Below are positions 1-5,361 of a DNA stretch of 5,361 nucleotides, one piece after another. A program made the translations under genes and the position numbers. Origin of the DNA: Veillonella sp. (GTDB lineage Bacteria; Bacillota; Negativicutes; Veillonellales; Veillonellaceae); contig DXZL01000105.1 in the NCBI GenBank assembly GCA_019419725.1, positions 1 through 5,361 of the forward strand, given 5' to 3'. How positions within the stretch are numbered: the stretch's first letter is position 1; every line of letters begins with the position of its first letter. Under the pieces are notes generated by a model that searched no databases, had not been told where the DNA came from, and saw only the letters and a list, made by a program, of their open reading frames with translations.

Positions 1-5
1 AATTG

Positions 6-34
6 ATCCGTCATAACAAAGTGTTACATCGGAT
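6..34 (-). other. Imperfect hairpin in the L7Ae gene to next-gene intergenic region
   Basis: The minus-strand transcript reads AUCCG-AUG-UAACA-CUU-UGUUA-UGA-CGGAU. Two 5-bp helices (34-30 with 10-6, and 26-22 with 18-14) flank an internal region that can form two G-U wobbles and one A-A mismatch, closed by a 3-nt loop. It begins 10 nt after the stop codon. No T-run follows (CAATT), so it is not a standard terminator. It could be an mRNA processing or regulatory structure between the L7Ae gene and the expected rpsL. The start of the next gene is not visible. Confidence 0.5.
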
Positions 35-44
35 ATTACCAAGA

Positions 45-290
45 TTAACGTAGGATACCTACCGCTGTGGCCCGCACTTTAATGCGGCACGCACGACCGA
101 GGTCATCCATAGTGTGCTTATCATTCACAGGTATTCCCTGTTCAGAACAAGCTGTTCGTATAGGTTCAACTACACGCTCATCACTATCGCGTCCTACGAA
201 CACATACTTCACAGTTCCTCGCGCAATGTTTTTCAACGTTTGCTTGGCACCGATTGTTTTGTTCATCGACTTCAGATAGGCAATGTCCAT
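45..290 (-). CDS. L7Ae/YbxF-family RNA-binding ribosomal-type protein (81 aa)
   Basis: A small basic protein of the L7Ae/L30e/S12e/Gadd45 fold, the bacterial YbxF/YlxQ type, which in Bacillus binds kink-turn RNA and is ribosome-associated. The family core is visible: GAKQTLKNIARGTVKYVFVGRD (residues 14-35), where the GxKQT motif at the start of a helix is the expected RNA-contact region. It is followed by a helix, the strand-turn GIPV, and LGRACRIKVRATAVGIL (64-80), the conserved C-terminal half. The length matches Bacillus YbxF (about 82 aa). The ATG start has a strong Shine-Dalgarno, and the gene ends with TAA. It is the first gene after a strong promoter and lies where Firmicutes carry ybxF, just ahead of rpsL. 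Names in use include ybxF and rplGB; I leave the symbol empty because usage varies. The family assignment is firm; the cellular role is inferred from relatives. Confidence 0.95.
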   Translation of the reverse strand: MDIAYLKSMNKTIGAKQTLKNIARGTVKYVFVGRDSDERVVEPIRTACSEQGIPVNDKHTMDDLGRACRIKVRATAVGILR

Positions 291-297
291 AGTAAAT

Positions 298-304
298 TCT
301 CCTT
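298..304 (-). promoter_or_regulatory. Shine-Dalgarno site of the L7Ae-family gene
   Basis: The minus strand reads AAGGAGA (304-298), with 8 nt between AAGGAG and the ATG at 290-288. This is a near-ideal site and it fixes the start codon; no other in-frame start lies between it and the ATG. Confidence 0.9.
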
Positions 305-311
305 ACGAAAT

Positions 312-334
312 TATGCTACTTAGGCATACTTGCC
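312..334 (-). other. Two overlapping small hairpins in the 5' UTR of the L7Ae-family gene
   Basis: In the predicted leader, GGCA-AGTA-TGCC (334-323) can form a 4-bp stem. TATGC-CTAAGTA-GCATA (328-312) can form a 5-bp stem. They share bases and so exclude each other. The second ends 7 nt before the Shine-Dalgarno. Both are small and may be chance pairings; any role as a translational switch is speculation. Confidence 0.25.
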
Positions 335-349
335 CCTGAGCACTCTGTA

Positions 350-378
350 AGTATATCAATTACACAAGCTCATGTCAA
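350..378 (-). promoter_or_regulatory. Near-consensus sigma-A promoter for the L7Ae gene and probable str operon
   Basis: On the minus strand: a perfect -35 TTGACA (378-373), a 17-bp spacer, and a -10 TATACT (355-350) that matches the consensus at five of six positions. TGA directly precedes the -10, giving an extended -10 (TGn). Transcription would start near 341-344, leaving a 5' UTR of about 50 nt before the ATG at 290. Just upstream of the -35 is a short A-run (GAAAAACG), perhaps a weak UP element. It lies after the rpoBC terminator and so would give the downstream operon its own strong transcription. Confidence 0.9.
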
Positions 379-484
379 ACGTTTTTCGACGGTCTACACC
401 GCTATACAACTGCATTTTATGTGTACACGTTTCCGTGCGTTTCATTATGTCGAACTATATAAACTCATTTGTTATTTTTATACA

Positions 485-554
485 ATTTTATGTGTTTTAG
501 GCTCATTTTTATGCATAAATTTTATATTATTTTCATTCATATCATTTTATGTAT
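485..554. repeat. Short direct repeats and a palindrome in the AT-rich spacer
   Basis: The 11-mer ATTTTATGTGT occurs at 485-495 and again outside this interval at 414-424, exactly 71 bp apart. A one-mismatch copy, ATTTTATGTAT, is at 544-554. Between the two right-hand copies lies a perfect 12-bp palindrome, TTTATGCATAAA (508-519). These could be regulator-binding sites upstream of the promoter. In DNA this AT-rich, some repetition is expected by chance, so the functional reading is weak. Confidence 0.35.
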
Positions 555-692
555 GCAAAATAGATATAATTAAAAAATAATTAGTCATTTTTTCGATTCA
601 TTTTATTTGCTTTATTCAAAATAACGATTTTATTAGACTTATTATTTTATTTATCCATATGACACGTCTATCTGTAACAGCAAGTTTGGGAT

Positions 693-726
693 AAAAAAAA
701 GAGCGTGCCCTAAGGCACGCTCTTTT
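693..726 (-). terminator. Rho-independent terminator of rpoBC
   Basis: On the minus strand, a perfect 13-bp stem (AAAAGAGCGTGCC paired with GGCACGCTCTTTT, 697-709 with 714-726) closes a 4-nt loop. It is followed by a run of eight T that overlaps the base of the stem (700-693). The hairpin begins 16 bp after the rpoC stop. A GC-rich stem core plus a T-run is the classic intrinsic terminator. On the plus strand the stem is followed by only four T before ATAG, so termination in that direction would be weak, and no plus-strand gene needs it. Confidence 0.95.
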
Positions 727-742
727 ATAGTATCCCTATAGA

Positions 743-3700
743 TTATTCTTCTATAGCAGATTCTTCTGTAATATCGATAATTTCAGGTGTGTTTTTAACA
801 ACCTCAATCTTACGGTAACGGCTCATGCCAGTACCAGCAGGGATCAATTTACCGATAATTACGTTTTCTTTTAAGCCCAATAATGGATCGATTTTACCTT
901 TGATAGCGGCATCTGTAAGAACACGTGTTGTTTCTTGGAAGGACGCTGCAGACAAGAAGGAATCCGTTGCCAAAGCGGCTTTAGTAATACCCAATAATGT
1001 ACGTTTGCCTGTAGCATTTTCACGGCCATTAAGAGTAAGACGACGGTTTTCTTCGTCAAAGGTATTAACGTCGACCATATCCCCTGGAAGCATATCTGCA
1101 TCGCCAGCTGTTTCAACTTTTACTTTATGAAGCATTTGACGTACGATAACTTCGATATGTTTATCATTAATTTCTACACCTTGAGATTTATATACTTTTT
1201 GTACTTCGTATACGAGGTAACGTTGAGTTGCTTCAGTACCCATTACGCGCATAATGTCATGAGGGTTGATAGAACCTTCTGTTAAACGTGCACCTAAGGA
1301 TACAACATCACCGTCTTTAACGATAATGCGAGAACCATAAGGGATGAGGTAATCGAGTTCAATACCGTCTTCACCAGTGATGAAGATAGTATTAGTACCT
1401 TTTTTACCTTCGTTAGGTACAACGCGAACTGTACCTTCGTTTTCTGCGATGATAGCATTACGTTTTGGTTTACGCGCTTCGAATAATTCTTCGACACGTG
1501 GCAAACCTTGTGTAATATCGTCACCTGCGACACCACCTGTATGGAATGTACGCATTGTCAACTGAGTACCAGGTTCACCGATGGATTGCGCTGCAATAAT
1601 ACCTACAGCTTCACCAACTTGAACTTGACCGCCTGTACCAAGGTCGCGACCATAGCACTTGCGACATACGCCATAAGGGCTACGGCAAGTCAATACGGAA
1701 CGGATTTTAACTGTTTCGTAGTGTTTTACAACTTCATCAGCCAATGGTTCTGTGATTTCACCGTTAAGAGGAACGATAACTTCGCCAGTTTCTTTATTAA
1801 CTAATTCTTCAGCTGCAATACGGCCTACGATACGATCTTTTAATGGTTCAATAACGCCAGTACCCTCAACGATTGCTTCCACTTCGATACCGTGGATTTC
1901 GTTGTTGCGTACTTGTACTTCTTTTACATCGGAGTTAAGAATAGCTTCGATGCCTTCTTCAGTGAGGCGTGTATTAGCAGGGAAGATTTCAATACCTTCA
2001 CTGTCAACAATTGCTTGTACAGTATCCTTGTTCAACATATTTTGAACCATAGTTTCTTTTAATGTTGCACGGATGCTGTCGTCGCTTTCACCAAGAATAA
2101 TTTTTTGAACCAAATTAGTATGGTTGATATCGCTATCAGAGCCCAAGTGAGCACCGCGCAATGCGACGGATGTAACACCGGATTCTGCAATATCAGCTAA
2201 GCATTGTTCGTCCAAGATAGTTTCAGCAGGTACAACAAGTTCCCCTGTTTCTACATTCACTACATCTTTATCTAGAACACGACCAATAAGCTTGTCTTTC
2301 AACAATTCCAATGCTTGACGTGGAGATGTAGCCAAACGAGCGCGTTCACGAACGAGATCGATACCTACAACGTCACAATCGTCCTCACGAACGATAACGT
2401 CTTGAGATACGTCAACAAGACGACGAGTCAAGTAACCGGAGTCAGCTGTACGAAGCGCTGTATCGGCCAAACCTTTACGAGCACCATGAGAGGATGTAAA
2501 GTAATCCAATACAGTCAAGCCTTCTTTAAAGTTTGCTTTGATTGGTAAGTCGATGATACGACCAGATGGATCGGCCATCAAACCACGCATACCAGCAAGC
2601 TGACGAATCTGTTGTTTGTTACCACGGGCACCAGAGATAGCCATCATGTAAACAGGGTTGAAGCCATCTTTGTCGCGCGCCATATTATCCATCATGGCGT
2701 CAGTAACATCTTCTGTTGCTTGAGTCCACAATTGGATGGTTTTACGGTAACGTTCTTCTTCTGTAATAAGACCACGGCGATACAAGCGAGATACTTTTTC
2801 TACTTCTTGTTCTGCTGTGTCTAATAAACCAGTTTTTACTTCTGGTACTTTAATATCTGCAATAGCTACAGTCATACCTGCGCGACGAGCGAAGGAATAA
2901 CCCAAGGATTTGATACGGTCCAAGAGTTCTGCAGTTTTTTCATTGCCAAACAATTGGAAGCATTGGTCAACCAATTTACCAACTGTTTTCTTATCCATAA
3001 CCTTACCTAAAGAGTAAGTGCCATCTTCACGTTTTTCGTATTGCCATAATTCTGGGAATAATGCATTGTTGAAGATTAAGCGACCAGCTGTAGTTTCTAC
3101 ACGGCCATGGTCAGGTAAACGGATATAAAGAATATCTTGCAAGCCAATGATATGAGACTCGTATGCAAGCATTACTTCGTCATAAGTAGCAAATGTTTTT
3201 GCTTTATCACGAGTATCTTCGCGTACAACTGTTAGGTAATATGTACCTAAGATCATATCTTGAGAAGGTACTGCTACTGGCTTGCCGTCTTTAGTAGACA
3301 AAATATTATGGCTAGAAAGCATCAATGTACGAGCTTCCGCTTGTGCTTCTACGGACAATGGTAAGTGACACGCCATTTGGTCACCGTCAAAGTCGGCGTT
3401 GAAGGCAGTACATACTAATGGATGCAATTTAATAGCACGGCCTTCCCAAAGGATTGGTTCGAAGGCTTGAATACCAAGTCTATGCAATGTAGGGGCACGG
3501 TTCAAGAGAACTGGATGTTCTTTGATTACCTCTTCTAAGGATTCCCATACACCAGGGCCAATTCTTTCTACTTGGCGTTTAGCTGCCTTGATGTTGGATG
3601 CTTGACCGCGTTCTACCAAACGTTTCATAACGAAAGGTTTGAACAATTCCAATGCCATTTCTTTAGGCAAACCACATTGGTGCATTTTAAGTTCAGGACC

Positions 3701-4945
3701 TACTACGATAACGGAACGACCAGAGTAGTCAACACGTTTACCAAGCAAGTTTTGACGGAAACGACCTTGTTTACCTTTAAGCATATCGGACAAGGATTTC
3801 AATGGACGGTTACCAGGACCTGTTACAGGACGGCCACGGCGACCATTATCGATCAATGCGTCAACAGCTTCTTGAAGCATACGTTTTTCGTTGCGCACGA
3901 TGATATCAGGAGCACCTAAGTCTAACAAACGTTTCAAACGGTTGTTACGGTTGATAACACGACGGTACAAATCATTGAGGTCAGATGTAGCGAAACGACC
4001 ACCATCTAATTGAACCATAGGGCGCAATTCAGGTGGGATAACAGGAACAACATCCATGATCATCCATTCTGGGCGGTTGCCAGATTGACGGAATGCTTCT
4101 ACTACTTCTAAACGACGAACCGCACGGATTTTACGTTGACCACTAGCAGTGTTCAATTCTTCGCGCAATTCAGCATTCAATGCTTCAAGATCAAGTTCTG
4201 CTAAGAGAGCTTTTACAGCCTCAGCACCCATGTCGATACATGCGAAGAGAACTTCTTCAGCAGCGCCCAATTCATAACGCTCTTCACGAGTTAATTCTTC
4301 GTATTCTTTATCTGCTTCTGGGATTGTTGCATCATCGCGAAGAGCCGCATTATAGCGCTCTTTGCGTTGTGCTTCGCGAACAATAGCCAAACGTTCGTTA
4401 CGTTGAGCTACTGTTTCGATTACGACGGATTTACCACCGATAGTATAACCGTCTTCATTAAATTGAGCTTCATATTCGCGGTACTCTTGCTCGGACAACA
4501 ATTGGCGTTTTGCCAATGGAGTACCAGCTGGATCTACTACGATGTAGGAAGCAAAGTATAATACGCGTTCCAAGGAACGTGGAGATACATCAAGGATGAG
4601 GCCCATGCGGGATGGGATACCTTTAAAGTACCAAATGTGAGATACAGGAGTAGCCAATTGGATATGGCCCATACGTTCACGACGTACTTTTGCACGTGTA
4701 ACCTCTACACCACATTTATCGCAGACTACGCCTTTATGGCGAATGCGTTTATATTTGCCGCAGTGACATTCCCAGTCCTTTGTTGGTCCAAAAATGCGTT
4801 CGCAGAATAGACCATCACGTTCTGGCTTCAACGTACGGTAGTTAATAGTTTCAGGTTTCTTAACTTCCCCATGAGACCAAGCTAAGATCTGCTCTGGAGA
4901 GGCTAAACCGATTCGCATGGAATCGAATTCATTTACGTCTAGCAC
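743..4945 (-). CDS. rpoC: RNA polymerase subunit beta' (complete, 1400 aa, with two lineage-type insertions)
   Basis: Catalytic largest subunit of bacterial RNA polymerase, which carries the active-site Mg2+ and much of the clamp. It starts at GTG. Visible in order: N-terminal zinc site C60, C62, C75, C78; conserved clamp region with LDGGRFATSDLNDLYRR and RVINRNNRLKRLL (about 314-340); GRRGRPVTGPGNRPLKSLSDM and the switch/lid region (368-410); catalytic NADFDGDQM with D518, D520 and D522; bridge helix around 812-847 (SSHGARKGLADTALRT); second zinc site C857, C1087, C1094, C1097; trigger-loop helices around 1123-1152 (MRTFHTGG, H1135); and a conserved C-terminus (AASFQETTRVLT, GLKENVIIGKLIPAGTG). 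At 1400 aa it is about 200 longer than Bacillus beta' (about 1200). The excess lies in a charged insertion at residues ~157-232 and in an expanded segment between C857 and C1087. The trigger loop has no E. coli-type insertion. All key residues are present and the frame is intact. It lies between rpoB, 29 bp upstream, and a terminator 16 bp downstream. Confidence 0.99.
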   Translation of the reverse strand: MLDVNEFDSMRIGLASPEQILAWSHGEVKKPETINYRTLKPERDGLFCERIFGPTKDWECHCGKYKRIRHKGVVCDKCGVEVTRAKVRRERMGHIQLATPVSHIWYFKGIPSRMGLILDVSPRSLERVLYFASYIVVDPAGTPLAKRQLLSEQEYREYEAQFNEDGYTIGGKSVVIETVAQRNERLAIVREAQRKERYNAALRDDATIPEADKEYEELTREERYELGAAEEVLFACIDMGAEAVKALLAELDLEALNAELREELNTASGQRKIRAVRRLEVVEAFRQSGNRPEWMIMDVVPVIPPELRPMVQLDGGRFATSDLNDLYRRVINRNNRLKRLLDLGAPDIIVRNEKRMLQEAVDALIDNGRRGRPVTGPGNRPLKSLSDMLKGKQGRFRQNLLGKRVDYSGRSVIVVGPELKMHQCGLPKEMALELFKPFVMKRLVERGQASNIKAAKRQVERIGPGVWESLEEVIKEHPVLLNRAPTLHRLGIQAFEPILWEGRAIKLHPLVCTAFNADFDGDQMACHLPLSVEAQAEARTLMLSSHNILSTKDGKPVAVPSQDMILGTYYLTVVREDTRDKAKTFATYDEVMLAYESHIIGLQDILYIRLPDHGRVETTAGRLIFNNALFPELWQYEKREDGTYSLGKVMDKKTVGKLVDQCFQLFGNEKTAELLDRIKSLGYSFARRAGMTVAIADIKVPEVKTGLLDTAEQEVEKVSRLYRRGLITEEERYRKTIQLWTQATEDVTDAMMDNMARDKDGFNPVYMMAISGARGNKQQIRQLAGMRGLMADPSGRIIDLPIKANFKEGLTVLDYFTSSHGARKGLADTALRTADSGYLTRRLVDVSQDVIVREDDCDVVGIDLVRERARLATSPRQALELLKDKLIGRVLDKDVVNVETGELVVPAETILDEQCLADIAESGVTSVALRGAHLGSDSDINHTNLVQKIILGESDDSIRATLKETMVQNMLNKDTVQAIVDSEGIEIFPANTRLTEEGIEAILNSDVKEVQVRNNEIHGIEVEAIVEGTGVIEPLKDRIVGRIAAEELVNKETGEVIVPLNGEITEPLADEVVKHYETVKIRSVLTCRSPYGVCRKCYGRDLGTGGQVQVGEAVGIIAAQSIGEPGTQLTMRTFHTGGVAGDDITQGLPRVEELFEARKPKRNAIIAENEGTVRVVPNEGKKGTNTIFITGEDGIELDYLIPYGSRIIVKDGDVVSLGARLTEGSINPHDIMRVMGTEATQRYLVYEVQKVYKSQGVEINDKHIEVIVRQMLHKVKVETAGDADMLPGDMVDVNTFDEENRRLTLNGRENATGKRTLLGITKAALATDSFLSAASFQETTRVLTDAAIKGKIDPLLGLKENVIIGKLIPAGTGMSRYRKIEVVKNTPEIIDITEESAIEE
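1685..2374 (-). repeat. Threefold tandem repeat inside RpoC between zinc-site cysteines C857 and C1087
   Basis: In E. coli beta' the first and second cysteines of this zinc site (C814, C888) are 74 residues apart. Here they are 230 apart, close to three times as far. Three units can be read: residues ~858-931, ~932-1014 and ~1015-1087. Unit 1 has LLKDKLIGRVLDKDVVN, ETGELVVP and VTSVALR. Unit 3 has PLKDRIVGRIAAEELVN, ETGEVIVP and ETVKIRSVLTC. Unit 2 is more diverged, with TLKETMVQNMLNKD, EGIEIFP and VKEVQVR. Unit 3 leads into the CRSPYGVCRKCYG zinc motif and is closest to the usual single segment, so units 1 and 2 are probably the extra copies. Similarity is clear between units 1 and 3 and weaker for unit 2. 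It was aligned by eye at the protein level only. Confidence 0.75.
4250..4477 (-). other. Charged insertion in the beta' N-terminal clamp region (RpoC residues ~157-232)
   Basis: Between the conserved SEQEYR (151-156) and MGAEAV (239-244), Bacillus and E. coli beta' have roughly 13-14 residues, as I recall those sequences. Here there are 82, so about 70 are extra. The extra part is rich in Glu, Arg and Lys, with runs such as QRNERLAIVREAQRKERYN and EADKEYEELTREERYEL. It looks mostly helical, possibly a short helical hairpin or coiled coil. The flanking residues on both sides align with the normal family, so this is a clean in-frame insertion and not a frameshift. Its boundaries are approximate and no function is assigned. 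Confidence 0.75.
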
Positions 4946-4953
4946 TACTATCG

Positions 4954-4964
4954 CTCCCTTCCTT
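4954..4964 (-). promoter_or_regulatory. Shine-Dalgarno site of rpoC (supports the GTG start)
   Basis: On the minus strand the rpoB-rpoC gap reads AAGGAAGGGAG, followed by 8 nt and then GTG at 4945-4943. This purine-rich stretch offers two overlapping anti-SD matches. It supports the GTG start over the ATG nine codons downstream, as does the conserved N-terminus MLDVN-F, which matches the Bacillus beta' start. No promoter-like sequence is apparent in the 29-bp gap, so rpoC is most likely translated from the rpoB transcript. Confidence 0.85.
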
Positions 4965-4974
4965 ATAGATAGTT

Positions 4975-5361
4975 TTAGTCTTCATCGTTAGAGGAATCGC
5001 CCATTGGGAACGCCAATTGGCTAAGGATATCGTCTTCACCGCCATTATCAGCAGGTGCTTCTTCCTCTACTTCTGGCTCTACTACAGTTACTTCATCAGT
5101 TTCTACTGCACTGCCTTCCATAACTTCTTCAATGCCAGTTTCTACCACTTCATCTTCGTCATCAAGTTCTTTCATAACAACTTCTTCTTGATCTTCATTC
5201 AAGATTTTTACATCAAGACCAATACTTTGAAGTTCTTTGAGCAATACCTTGAAGGACTCAGGTACACCTGGTTCAGGGATGTTTTCGCCTTTAACGATTT
5301 TTTCGTATGCTTTCACACGACCAACAACGTCGTCAGACTTAACAGTTAATAGCTCTTGAAG
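4975..5361 (-). CDS. rpoB: RNA polymerase subunit beta, C-terminal part (5' end outside window)
   Basis: This is the last 128 codons and the TAA stop of RNA polymerase beta, which with beta' forms the catalytic core and the DNA/RNA channels. The reading frame runs off the right edge, so the start is not visible. The first ~54 visible residues are the conserved beta C-terminus (LQELLTVKSDDVVGR, then EPGVPESFKVLLKELQS and GLDVKIL), the part that in known structures packs against the beta' N-terminus. E. coli beta ends a few residues after this point. Here a 74-residue tail follows, with 30 Asp/Glu, one Lys and no Arg, and a short hydrophobic patch (ILSQLAFPM) just before the acidic end. Bacillus beta also has an acidic tail, so a tail in itself is normal for Firmicutes. 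rpoC follows 29 bp downstream on the same strand, consistent with one transcript. Identity is certain; the function of the tail is unknown. Confidence 0.98.
   Translation of the reverse strand, partial: LQELLTVKSDDVVGRVKAYEKIVKGENIPEPGVPESFKVLLKELQSIGLDVKILNEDQEEVVMKELDDEDEVVETGIEEVMEGSAVETDEVTVVEPEVEEEAPADNGGEDDILSQLAFPMGDSSNDED

Larger units (their letters stand above)
291..692. other. Gene-free AT-rich spacer between rpoC and the L7Ae-family gene
   Basis: This 402-bp stretch has no convincing gene on either strand. The right part is extremely AT-rich: positions 481-660 contain 30 G/C in 180 bases (about 17%), whereas the flanking genes have ordinary composition. The left part, from about 340 to 460, is less AT-rich and holds the promoter plus two very small inverted repeats: CGGT-N4-ACCG at 390-401 and CACG-GAAA-CGTG (minus-strand reading) at 426-437. 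Short open frames of about 20 codons exist but lack ribosome binding sites. I recognise no structured RNA family here, although a small RNA cannot be excluded by eye. Confidence 0.8.

Noticed and set aside
1..14. ATG at 14-12 on the minus strand as the start of rpsL (reads MTDQ)
   Set aside because: It has no Shine-Dalgarno and lies inside the hairpin, and ribosomal protein S12 normally begins with MPT followed by a conserved NQL-type motif. The true start is probably beyond the window.
455..490. Second promoter on the minus strand (TTGTAT, 18 bp, TATATA) in the AT-rich spacer
   Set aside because: The -35 matches the consensus at only three of six positions and the -10 at four of six; such matches are expected by chance in DNA this AT-rich.
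481..540. 20-codon minus-strand open frame (ATG near 540) in the spacer
   Set aside because: It has no Shine-Dalgarno, lies in 17% G+C DNA, and its product has no recognisable features.
511..573. 20-codon open frame on the plus strand, starting at ATG 511, in the AT-rich spacer
   Set aside because: It has no ribosome binding site, and its hydrophobic composition is what AT-rich DNA encodes by chance. A similar-sized minus-strand frame overlaps it.
693..726. Bidirectional terminator
   Set aside because: The plus-strand side has only four T after the stem, and no plus-strand gene approaches it.
3572..3919. 115-codon plus-strand open frame opposite rpoC, and similar plus-strand frames across 825-5349
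   Set aside because: These are antisense shadows of the strongly conserved rpoB/rpoC coding strand. Their translations show no recognisable domain.
1..5361. Mobile element, CRISPR array, tRNA/rRNA, defence or biosynthetic system
   Set aside because: No transposase, no regularly spaced repeats and no tRNA-like folds were seen. All sizeable genes are core transcription/translation genes.

Overview
The window is a core gene-expression locus from a low-GC bacterium, read entirely on the minus strand. From right to left it holds the 3' end of rpoB (RNA polymerase beta), a complete rpoC (beta', 1400 aa), an intrinsic terminator, a gene-free AT-rich spacer of about 400 bp, and an intact gene for a small L7Ae/YbxF-family ribosomal-type protein. 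The order rpoB-rpoC-L7Ae is the usual Firmicutes arrangement, in which rpsL, rpsG, fusA and tuf normally follow. Those genes would lie beyond the left edge and cannot be seen here.

The organism looks like a Firmicute. The beta' N-terminus, trigger loop and L7Ae protein all resemble Bacillus-type sequences as I remember them. The long rpoC and the acidic RpoB tail suggest a Negativicute, probably Veillonella or a relative. That placement is recognition by eye, not a database result.

Regions: 4975-5361 is the end of rpoB, with a conserved C-terminus and a 74-residue acidic tail. 4946-4974 is a 29-bp gap carrying the rpoC Shine-Dalgarno. 743-4945 is rpoC. 693-726 is a strong terminator that ends the rpoBC transcript. 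291-692 is a gene-free spacer: its right part is only about 17% G+C, and its left part carries a near-consensus sigma-A promoter (TTGACA, 17 bp, TATACT with an extended -10). 45-290 is the L7Ae-family gene. 1-44 is a short intergenic stretch containing an imperfect hairpin.

How they work together: beta and beta' form the catalytic core of RNA polymerase and are made from one transcript. The terminator and new promoter then uncouple polymerase synthesis from the ribosomal/translation-factor operon headed by the L7Ae gene.

The most interesting signal is inside RpoC. The segment between the first and second cysteines of the C-terminal zinc site is about three times its usual length, and it reads as three diverged tandem copies of the normal segment. 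A second, charged insertion sits near the N-terminus. The protein is as long as E. coli beta' but lacks the trigger-loop insertion that makes E. coli beta' long. I found no mobile element, CRISPR array, tRNA or rRNA, and no defence or biosynthetic system.
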